NCBI GenBank assembly: GCA_023406965.1
Contig: JAEXTI010000094.1
Coordinates: 1-10,548 of the forward strand
DNA: 10,548 nucleotides
Reading direction: 5' to 3'
Source of the DNA: Chloroflexota bacterium
GTDB taxonomy: Bacteria > Chloroflexota > Anaerolineae > Anaerolineales > Anaerolineaceae
Position numbers and translations under genes: made by a program. The notes beneath the pieces are model-generated. The model saw only the letters and a program-made list of their open reading frames with translations, ran no database searches and had not been told where the DNA came from. The first letter of the stretch is position 1, and the number at the start of each line of letters is the position of its first letter. Shown in pieces: positions 1-5,947 of this stretch.

Positions 1-3000
1 ACACCGAATCTGCGGTTGGCGGAGAGTTTTGCCAACAGCAGCCTGCCGTTGGAACTGGCCCCGATCAGCCGTGCGTATCCCATGAATGTGCAGTCGTCGT
101 GGAGCACGACCACGATCTCTTCCGCTAATCCGGCTAGCGCCACGGTAGGCACGCCGGTGACTGTGTCGGTAGCGGTGAGCAAATCTGGGTCGAGCACGCC
201 TGTTTTGAGCGGCTCGGTGGAAGTGACCACGGATGATGCCGGGGTTTCTTGCCAGGGTGAGGTGCAGGCTGACGGTACGGCACAGTGTACCTTATACTTT
301 GGGACGGCAGGCACGCGCTCTATAACGGCGCAGTACTTGGGCGACAGTTTCTACACAGGCAGTACGAGTGGGGCGACCTCATATGGTGCTTCGCCTATTG
401 TGATCACGCCGGACGTATCTGCGGGAGATCAGTTCAATTGCACGATCAACGGCAGCGGCTTGCCGGTGTGTTGGGGAAAGAATGACTCGGGCCAATCTAC
501 GTCTGTGCCGGGCACGTACAGCCAGATCAGCGCGGGTGGGTCTACCACTTGCGCGCGCTCCGCTGGCAGCAGACTTACCTGCTGGGGATCCAACGCTTAC
601 AATATGGCCTCGCCTCCAACTTTTTTGGGTTTCTCCAATGTTTCCGTAGGCGTGAACCATGCCTGCGGGCGCAATGGCAATGGTTCGATTTACTGTTGGG
701 GCAAGAGCGATTACACTGCGGTGCCTAGTCTGCCTTATGGATATTCCTGGCACACCGTGTCGGTAGGTGATTATCATTCTTGCGGCCTGACGAACACCGG
801 CGCCGGGCGGTGCTGGGGAAGCTCGTCTTTCAACCGTACGACTATTCCGGCAGCTTTGCAGGCGGACGGTTCGATAAAAGTTGTTCGCGCCGGTGGTGTG
901 TTTGGTTGCGCAATCAAGGCAGATGATACCCTGGCTTGTTGGGGTGGGGACGGGATTGTGGATTCGATCAAAACGCCGCCCGCAGGCACATTTGTGGCTT
1001 TGGACGCTGGACGTTTCCATGCTTGCGCAGTGCGCAGCGATGGCGCGGTTGTGTGTTGGGGGAACAACAGCTATGGGCAAGTCGGCCCGGCTGCGAGTGG
1101 ATATGGCGGTTTTTCGGCGGTGAGCGCAGGCGTGGACCACACTTGCGCACTACGCGCCGCGGATCAGACACTGGAATGTTGGGGGGTAAATTCTCAGGGA
1201 CAAGCCCCACAACTGGCTTTAGCGCCGGCGACTCTGCCAACCGTGGACGCCAATGTTGCCTGGCAGGGAAAGGTGACCGCCAGCGGCGGGCGTACAAGCG
1301 GATACGTGTATTCGTGGCCGCTTGCTGATGCGCCATCCGGGTTGTCCCTGGATTCGGCCAGCGGAGTGATATCGGGGACGCCCACTCAACCCGGCAGTTA
1401 TGTGTTTGATATCTCTGTGCGTGAGAGCGCGATCGATCCGTTCATGCGTTTGGCGCAATCTTATGCCATGACGGTTCGCTCTCCGGTTGCGGTGAATACG
1501 ACGTTTGAGCCTGCTTCGAGCGGGATGGTGGGCGTGCCGGTGAGGGTGAATGTGTTGGTGACCGAGCAGCCGTTGAGTTCGCCGGTGATGGGCGCGGCGC
1601 CCACCGGGACGGTGACGGTTACTGTCGATGACGGTCGTTCCTGCTCGATCGCGCTTTCCGGCGGGAGCGGCAGTTGTGAGATCTACTTCCTGAGCGCGGG
1701 AGCGAAGACCTTCACGGTGAACTATCCCGGTGATGGGTTATTCCTGGCTGGAAAGCAAACTTTAACTGGCGGCATGACGATTACGCCGTTCTTACAGCCG
1801 GATAAGGTATTCACCGGAGTGAGGCAGACCTACGTGCACTTCTCCGATGGCAGTTTGGGCTGCGTGGGGACGGGATGCAATAGCGCGGCCTTTGATCTAG
1901 TAAGTAACGCTTTTGGCACTGGGGAAGGCCTGTCCTGTGCGTTGCAAACCGACGGGCAGGCACGTTGCGACACAGCCGGCGGTGTAGTCAAGGTTCCAGG
2001 TCCGTTTGTGGCATTGACTGTGGGCCGGGGCCATGCCTGCGCACTCAACTCGAGGGGATTCCCAACCTGTTGGGGTGAAAATGGAGCCGGCCAAGCCACG
2101 CCGGTGCCCTGGGATATGCTGAAAATTTCGGCAGGCGATGAACATACCTGCGCATTGGACGTTTCTGGAATGCCCGTGTGCTGGGGATCGAACAGCGCGG
2201 GGCAGTCTACGCCGGTAGGTGGGCCGTATGTGGACATCACGGCGGGGGGAGCGCATACTTGCGCCATTAACGCTGCGGGTGCTGTGACCTGCTGGGGTGA
2301 CAACACGTTGGGGCAATCCGCGCCTCCGACTGGGCCGTTCAGCACCATCAGCGCGGGCGGGAATCACACCTGCGCGTTGACCCCAGTGGGGTTGGTGGAA
2401 TGCTGGGGGGATAATTCCTTAGGGCAGGCTGCCAGCCCCCTGGGCAATTTCACCTTCATTGACGCCTATGATGACCACACCTGCGCACTGCGCGACGGGC
2501 CCAAGCTGACCTGCTGGGGCGCGAACGATGTGGGAGAAGCGCCGCAGATTTCGATCAACCCGCTGCCGGTGAACGAAATTACAGCGCTGGCATATTGGGA
2601 GCACGAATTCTTGCCAGAAGGTGGAGCCAGGCCCTTCGCCGGATCGGTTGCCGGCGGCGTACTGCCGCCTGGGTTGGATCTGACTCTCAGCCCGGCGGGA
2701 ATTGTGCTGTATGGAACCCCAGCTGTCCCGGATGTGTACCCCTTCACGCTGGCCTGGGAAAGTAGCGACGCCATTCCGCTGGTGCGTGAGGAGGCGTATA
2801 CCCTGATGGTGACCGGCACGGATTTGAACCTGGCGATTCAATCCGCTCCGCTTTCACAGGCTGGCTTTGGGGAGCTCTTCTACTGGGACTTCACCGTAAC
2901 CAACCAGGCGGCGATTGATTTGCCTTCTGGCGAGTTGATTCTTACACTGCCCGCCACTTTAGAAGGAGTCACGATCACCGGACTGACCGGCTGCACTCAG

Positions 3001-3228
3001 AATGGATTGACTCTCACCTGCCCATTTGGCCCGCTGGCATCGGGAGCAAGCGTGACGGCGCGGGTGGAAGGAACCATCACTGCCTGGGTGGGCGAGCGGG
3101 TGGCGGTGGCAGGAGAAGCCTGGCCGGTGGGCGATGCCTGGCCCGAGGTTGAAGAAGTAGATAATCGCGCAGAGGACAGCGTGATGGTCCTGGGATACTA
3201 CATCCATCTGCCGCTGATCTTGCGGTAA
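1..3228 (+). CDS. Large secreted/surface protein with duplicated Ig-RCC1-PIG modules (5' truncated)
   Basis: The frame is open from the first base to a TAA at 3226-3228 and the protein surely starts upstream; the TTG at 16 is only the first permitted start inside the window. Numbering from that TTG: a bacterial Ig-like (Big_3 type) domain at about 30-130, seven RCC1-like blades at 135-402, a putative-Ig (He_PIG) domain at 406-489, a second Ig-like domain at 490-592, seven more blades at 599-850, a second He_PIG at 850-935, and a DUF11-like beta domain at 935-1060. It ends in YYIHLPLILR. Blades follow SAGxxHTCAL-(x)n-CWGxNxxGQ, with two cysteines each. There are no internal membrane helices. 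Composition and domains point to an exported, possibly disulfide-rich surface protein for adhesion or binding. Its ligand is unknown, and the Ran-exchange role of eukaryotic RCC1 should not be assumed. It converges on the ABC operon, sharing a terminator. Confidence 0.85.
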   Translation, partial: TPNLRLAESFANSSLPLELAPISRAYPMNVQSSWSTTTISSANPASATVGTPVTVSVAVSKSGSSTPVLSGSVEVTTDDAGVSCQGEVQADGTAQCTLYFGTAGTRSITAQYLGDSFYTGSTSGATSYGASPIVITPDVSAGDQFNCTINGSGLPVCWGKNDSGQSTSVPGTYSQISAGGSTTCARSAGSRLTCWGSNAYNMASPPTFLGFSNVSVGVNHACGRNGNGSIYCWGKSDYTAVPSLPYGYSWHTVSVGDYHSCGLTNTGAGRCWGSSSFNRTTIPAALQADGSIKVVRAGGVFGCAIKADDTLACWGGDGIVDSIKTPPAGTFVALDAGRFHACAVRSDGAVVCWGNNSYGQVGPAASGYGGFSAVSAGVDHTCALRAADQTLECWGVNSQGQAPQLALAPATLPTVDANVAWQGKVTASGGRTSGYVYSWPLADAPSGLSLDSASGVISGTPTQPGSYVFDISVRESAIDPFMRLAQSYAMTVRSPVAVNTTFEPASSGMVGVPVRVNVLVTEQPLSSPVMGAAPTGTVTVTVDDGRSCSIALSGGSGSCEIYFLSAGAKTFTVNYPGDGLFLAGKQTLTGGMTITPFLQPDKVFTGVRQTYVHFSDGSLGCVGTGCNSAAFDLVSNAFGTGEGLSCALQTDGQARCDTAGGVVKVPGPFVALTVGRGHACALNSRGFPTCWGENGAGQATPVPWDMLKISAGDEHTCALDVSGMPVCWGSNSAGQSTPVGGPYVDITAGGAHTCAINAAGAVTCWGDNTLGQSAPPTGPFSTISAGGNHTCALTPVGLVECWGDNSLGQAASPLGNFTFIDAYDDHTCALRDGPKLTCWGANDVGEAPQISINPLPVNEITALAYWEHEFLPEGGARPFAGSVAGGVLPPGLDLTLSPAGIVLYGTPAVPDVYPFTLAWESSDAIPLVREEAYTLMVTGTDLNLAIQSAPLSQAGFGELFYWDFTVTNQAAIDLPSGELILTLPATLEGVTITGLTGCTQNGLTLTCPFGPLASGASVTARVEGTITAWVGERVAVAGEAWPVGDAWPEVEEVDNRAEDSVMVLGYYIHLPLILR
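418..1221 (+). repeat. First RCC1-like array, seven blades
   Basis: Seven protein-level repeats of about 36-42 residues, each with the pattern [S/R/D]-[A/V]-G-x-x-x-x-C...C-W-G. All seven keep the CWG motif and the preceding cysteine. Seven units match the seven-bladed beta-propeller of the RCC1 fold, so this array probably closes as one propeller. The copies are well diverged at the DNA level, so this is an old protein repeat rather than a recent tandem DNA expansion. Confidence 0.8.
1810..2565 (+). repeat. Second RCC1-like array, seven blades, first two degenerate
   Basis: Seven units can again be aligned. Units 3-7 are close to consensus (HxCAL...CWGxNxxGQ). In unit 1 the first cysteine position is Tyr and CWG reads CVG. 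In unit 2 CWG is replaced by CDT. Units 3-6 are more alike than any in the first array. Preserved number with decayed entry blades suggests that the propeller still closes but a face or a disulfide pattern has changed. Confidence 0.75.
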
Positions 3229-3258
3229 GTAGTAACTCCGAGAAGTTCACATAAGAAT

Positions 3259-3286
3259 AATCCGCTCCCTGACTGGGGAGCGGATT
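3259..3286. terminator. Bidirectional terminator hairpin between convergent genes
   Basis: A perfect 11-bp inverted repeat (AATCCGCTCCC at 3259-3269, GGGAGCGGATT at 3276-3286) with a 6-base loop lies 30 bases after the stop of the large plus-strand gene and 54 bases past the end of the minus-strand ABC operon. The U-tract is short on both sides (TTT on plus; a TTATTCTTA stretch on minus), so intrinsic termination is plausible but imperfect. Its place between convergent stops supports a shared terminator. Confidence 0.7.
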
Positions 3287-3322
3287 TGCTGTTCCAAGAT
3301 CTTGAAGTCTGGGGCGCATCTA

Positions 3323-3343
3323 TAGGTTTTGTTTGGAAACCTA
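3323..3343. other. Small hairpin overlapping permease stop codon
   Basis: TAGGTTT (3323-3329) and AAACCTA (3337-3343) form a perfect 7-bp stem with a 7-base loop. On the minus strand the stem begins in the TAG stop of the last ABC gene. No U-tract follows, so it is not a classical terminator. It could be a 3'-end stabilising element of the operon mRNA or chance. Confidence 0.3.
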
Positions 3344-4135
3344 GATGTAAAGGTCACGTTTCGAGTAAGTCAGGTAGGCGCCGGCCAAAAATACGACAAC
3401 AATCCCTAACGATATCAGTACAAATAGGATTTCTAGCCTGGACTCGCGCAATAAAAACGCTGCATCGAAGTACTTGAAAGGCGTGAAATATTTCAAAAAC
3501 TCCAAATCCTTGGTTAGGCCCGAAAGGATCGAGAGAAAATAGGTTCCTAGCAGGATGCCCATCGCCGCCGAGCCGGCCAGCTTGTGGCGCTTTAATGCAC
3601 ATCCCAGGAAGATCCCCATGGCCAAGAAAATCATCTGAATGATGAAGAATGCCAGCATGGCGATTGAAACAAACTGATAATATTTTTCGTCTGGCTGGTA
3701 ATTCTGTGCAAAAACCAGAGCGGAGACCCATGTGACGAGCAACAGGGCAACACAGTTTACCGCTGCCGCTATCGTTTTTGAAAACACAAGCTTGCCACGA
3801 GTGACCGGGAGGGTCAGCGAAAACTCGACCGTCCGGTCGCGTTCTTCTTTGGAGATAATATCGGTGCCCCACATGACTGCCGCGATTGCCAGGATCAGGC
3901 TGAAATACATGTCCATGATGCCGAAGAAGCCAGTCACCGTGGTCAAGTTGAATGCGTTCATGTTGAGCGCTGAAATCATTGCCGGGGGCATGCTGTCCAA
4001 AATGGTCAGGAGATCGGGGTTTCCATAAAAAGCCGAGAATTTTGAAAAGCCGACCAGGTTGAACAATATGATGATGCCGCTCCAGATGAGTAGGGATTTC
4101 AAGTTGGCGCGCAGTTCTCTGAGGATGATATTCAT
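3341..4135 (-). CDS. ABC-2 type transporter permease (second permease of operon)
   Basis: 264-residue integral membrane protein, the normal size for ABC-2 half permeases. Six hydrophobic spans are visible at about 15-30, 70-94, 119-141, 155-181, 188-207 and 234-256. After the second span comes the cytoplasmic stretch at 95-120 (SKEERDRT...LPVTRG...FSK), the conserved E-rich/PV-x-R/SK region of this permease type that probably contacts the ATPase. The ATG at 4135 follows an AAGGAA ribosome site that overlaps the upstream stop codon, only 10 bases away, so translation is likely coupled to the preceding permease. The two permeases share the N-terminal MNI-x-L-x-E and LIWS motifs and are paralogues, presumably a heterodimer driven by the ATPase at 4959-5831. 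Substrate unknown: peptide, antibiotic or lipid export are all possible. DNA is AT-richer than flanking genes. Confidence 0.85.
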   Translation of the reverse strand: MNIILRELRANLKSLLIWSGIIILFNLVGFSKFSAFYGNPDLLTILDSMPPAMISALNMNAFNLTTVTGFFGIMDMYFSLILAIAAVMWGTDIISKEERDRTVEFSLTLPVTRGKLVFSKTIAAAVNCVALLLVTWVSALVFAQNYQPDEKYYQFVSIAMLAFFIIQMIFLAMGIFLGCALKRHKLAGSAAMGILLGTYFLSILSGLTKDLEFLKYFTPFKYFDAAFLLRESRLEILFVLISLGIVVVFLAGAYLTYSKRDLYI

Positions 4136-4141
4136 GTCTTT

Positions 4142-4147
4142 TTCCTT
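4142..4147 (-). promoter_or_regulatory. Ribosome binding site for second permease, overlapping upstream stop
   Basis: Minus-strand AAGGAA, with AGGA seven bases before the ATG at 4135. It shares bases with the TAA stop (4146-4148) of the upstream permease, a layout that favours translational coupling. Confidence 0.6.
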
Positions 4148-4949
4148 ACACCGCCGAGGAGATATTCCGACGCGCGTAGAGGATATAGCCGGCGATTAAT
4201 GAGATGACAATCAGGGCTATGCTGATCATCACCAACGGCCAGTCCCAGGTTACATTTTTAATGATAAAGCTAGGTGTGAAATGTTTGAATGGCGAGAGAA
4301 TTTCCAAACTCTTTTCACCAATCATGGTGCCAAAGGCATTCAGGATGTAGAGACCAAAGACCAATGCCATCGAGAAGGGCAGAACATTCCGCACCCGCTT
4401 CACCAAAAGCGAAATCGCCATTCCGACTGTGAGAAAGAACAATTGGAAGACAGTCATGCTGAGCAGCAGCAGAACGACCGGTTTTACCTGAAATTCCTGC
4501 CCTTCACTGAAGATGTTGAGAAACATAAAGCTACTACCCCAGACGACTGCCTGGGTAATGGCCAGTCCAGTGATCGCGGACAGGATTTTGCTGGTCATGA
4601 TTTGAGCGCGACCGACTGGTTTGGAGAGAAGAAAATCGGCTGTCCATTCGGTTTCTTCAATTGACACTAAACCCACGCCATAATTTGCGGCTTGAACGGC
4701 CAGGCAAATCTGGCAAAATGTGAAGACGAGTCCGAAGAAGCCCAGGATGGTCGACCAATCCATATCGGTCATCCCAAAGGCGATGAGCAGCTCTTCGGGA
4801 AAGCTCGCCATTAACTCGGTGACCATGGCCGTGTCGGCAGAAAATGCCTGGAACATGGACATGAAGACCAAAATCAAGACGCACAGCGAAACTGACCATA
4901 TTAGGATGGAAGGCAGTTTTGTTTTGAATTCATGCAGGTAGATATTCAT
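4146..4949 (-). CDS. ABC-2 type transporter permease (first permease of operon)
   Basis: 267-residue membrane protein and paralogue of the next gene. It starts MNIYLHEF and has about six spans: roughly 15-34, 68-94, 121-142, 155-180, 190-208 and 236-259. The loop at 96-121 (SIEETEWT...SKPVGR...TSK) matches the same E-rich/PV-x-R/SK region of its partner, and both have a long extracytoplasmic segment between spans 1 and 2. The ATG at 4949 lies 9 bases after the ATPase stop. Only a weak purine stretch precedes it, so initiation probably depends on ribosomes finishing the ATPase gene. Two non-identical permeases plus one ATPase suggest an ATPase dimer on a permease heterodimer, as in multidrug, bacteriocin-immunity and related ABC-2 exporters. 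The sequence does not settle the substrate. Confidence 0.85.
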   Translation of the reverse strand: MNIYLHEFKTKLPSILIWSVSLCVLILVFMSMFQAFSADTAMVTELMASFPEELLIAFGMTDMDWSTILGFFGLVFTFCQICLAVQAANYGVGLVSIEETEWTADFLLSKPVGRAQIMTSKILSAITGLAITQAVVWGSSFMFLNIFSEGQEFQVKPVVLLLLSMTVFQLFFLTVGMAISLLVKRVRNVLPFSMALVFGLYILNAFGTMIGEKSLEILSPFKHFTPSFIIKNVTWDWPLVMISIALIVISLIAGYILYARRNISSAV

Positions 4950-4958
4950 CTTCGGGGC

Positions 4959-5831
4959 CTATTCGTAATAGTGCATGAAAATCTCTTCGAGGGTGAGGTC
5001 TTCAATGGCCAAATCGGAGAGTGTTTCGTTACTGACCAATTTAGTGATCGCGTTGATGTCGCCTTTGTAGAAGAAACTGATGGTTCCGTTTTCTCTTTCT
5101 AGCTTGCTGACGCCTTCTACCTGAAAACGGCTTTCGTCCAGGCTGTCCGCGGTAATCCTGATCTTTTTGTATTGGTCCTTTTGCAGGGTTTTCATGTCCT
5201 TGATTTCGATGATGCTGCCTTCCTTGATAATTGCGACGCGGTTACACAGGCGTTGCACTTCGCCCAGGATGTGGGATGAGAAAAAGATGGTTGCGCCGCG
5301 CTTGTTCTCTTCACGTATCAGGTTGAAGAACTTATGCTGCATCAAGGGGTCAAGGCCGGCTGTGGGCTCGTCCAGGATGATCAGCTTGGGCTGGTGGAGC
5401 AAACCCTGAACGATGCCAACTTTTTTCTTGTTGCCGTAAGAAAGATCGTTGATCCTTCTGTTTAAATCCAATTCCATTACATCGGCAAGTTCGAACAAAC
5501 GCTTCGTGCAGTCCTTCTTGAAAAAACTGGCTGAATACTTGAGCAGGTCCAGCACCTTCATGCCCTCGTAATAGAAGACTTCGGAGGGCAAGTAACCAAT
5601 CTCTTGCCGTAGTTCCGGACCAAACTGGATGCAATCCTTGCCAAAGATTTTTGCATCTCCTTTGGTCGGGAAAATCAAGGAAAGGAATAGCCGGATGGTG
5701 GTAGATTTTCCGGCTCCGTTGGGACCGATGAATCCAAAAATTTCACCATCTTCCACGTTGAAGGATACATCCACGATCCCACGGGATTTTCCATAATACT
5801 TGGTCAGATGATTTACTTCGATGATACTCAT
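4959..5831 (-). CDS. ABC transporter ATP-binding protein
   Basis: 290-residue cytoplasmic ATPase that powers the two permeases encoded after it. Counting from MSIIEV: Walker A GPNGAGKST at 36-44, signature LSYGNKKKV at 130-138, Walker B LIILDE at 150-155 with catalytic Glu155, D-loop GLD at 159-161, and switch His187 in FFSSHILGE. The last 80 or so residues form the C-terminal extension common in ABC-2 exporter ATPases (DUF4162-like). The signature is LSYGN instead of LSGGQ, and the usual Q-loop position reads GYLPSE without Gln; both occur in the BcrA/YhaQ-like branch and do not imply inactivity. I chose the ATG at 5831 over an in-frame GTG at 5846 because that GTG lies inside the GAGGAG ribosome site. 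First gene of the operon. Confidence 0.9.
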   Translation of the reverse strand: MSIIEVNHLTKYYGKSRGIVDVSFNVEDGEIFGFIGPNGAGKSTTIRLFLSLIFPTKGDAKIFGKDCIQFGPELRQEIGYLPSEVFYYEGMKVLDLLKYSASFFKKDCTKRLFELADVMELDLNRRINDLSYGNKKKVGIVQGLLHQPKLIILDEPTAGLDPLMQHKFFNLIREENKRGATIFFSSHILGEVQRLCNRVAIIKEGSIIEIKDMKTLQKDQYKKIRITADSLDESRFQVEGVSKLERENGTISFFYKGDINAITKLVSNETLSDLAIEDLTLEEIFMHYYE

Positions 5832-5838
5832 CGGAAAT

Positions 5839-5844
5839 CTCCTC
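5839..5844 (-). promoter_or_regulatory. Ribosome binding site fixing the ATPase start
   Basis: Minus-strand GAGGAG, seven bases before the ATG at 5831. The longer reading frame would begin at a GTG (5846) that overlaps this site, so the shorter 290-residue protein is the better call. Confidence 0.7.
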
Positions 5845-5882
5845 ACTGTTCAGTTGTTTGACAAAGGTGGAAAAATGCTAGG

Positions 5883-5899
5883 TTTAACGAAACGCTAAA
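5883..5899. promoter_or_regulatory. Near-palindrome at predicted start of ABC operon transcript (candidate operator)
   Basis: TTTAACG-AAA-CGCTAAA is a 17-bp inverted repeat with 7-base arms and one mismatch. It lies 3 to 20 bases downstream of the -10-like hexamer (5903-5908), covering the likely transcription start. That position suits a repressor such as a TetR- or MarR-type regulator. No regulator gene is present in the window, so this is a candidate only. Confidence 0.35.
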
Positions 5900-5902
5900 G
5901 TG

Positions 5903-5931
5903 ATCTTATCACCGGAAATTATGGGGGTCAA
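5903..5931 (-). promoter_or_regulatory. Sigma70-like promoter for the ABC operon
   Basis: On the minus strand TTGACC (5926-5931) and TAAGAT (5903-5908) are separated by exactly 17 bases. TG precedes the -10 by one base, an extended -10 arrangement. The start would fall near 5896, giving a leader of about 65 bases before the ATPase ATG. It sits in the 116-base gap after the DUF4012 gene, making the ABC genes a separate unit from the envelope cluster. Confidence 0.5.
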
Positions 5932-5947
5932 GGAGGTCCGGCCTCTA

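Noticed and set aside
379..1140. Long open frames antisense to the RCC1 gene (also 1830-2348, 2419-2841 minus)
   Set aside because: They are rich in Arg/Pro/His/Cys with no domain-like pattern, and arise because the repeated CWG-type codons keep the opposite strand free of stops. The plus-strand protein has unmistakable domains across the same bases.
418..2545. CRISPR or satellite-like DNA repeat
   Set aside because: Spacing of about 110-125 bases reflects protein blades inside one continuous reading frame; the DNA of the copies is too diverged for a CRISPR or satellite.
1..3228. Ran guanine-exchange function from the RCC1 similarity
   Set aside because: Only the propeller fold is shared. 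The flanking Ig, He_PIG and DUF11-like domains indicate an extracytoplasmic bacterial protein, where no Ran partner exists.
5832..5846. GTG at 5846 as start of the ABC ATPase
   Set aside because: The GTG lies within the GAGGAG ribosome site of the ATG at 5831, and family members start close to the MSIIEV sequence.
5934..5946. GAGG-TCCGG-CCTC as a terminator after the DUF4012 gene
   Set aside because: Only four base pairs with no U-tract. It overlaps the flank of the putative ABC promoter and cannot be called a terminator, so some read-through from the envelope cluster into the ABC operon remains possible.
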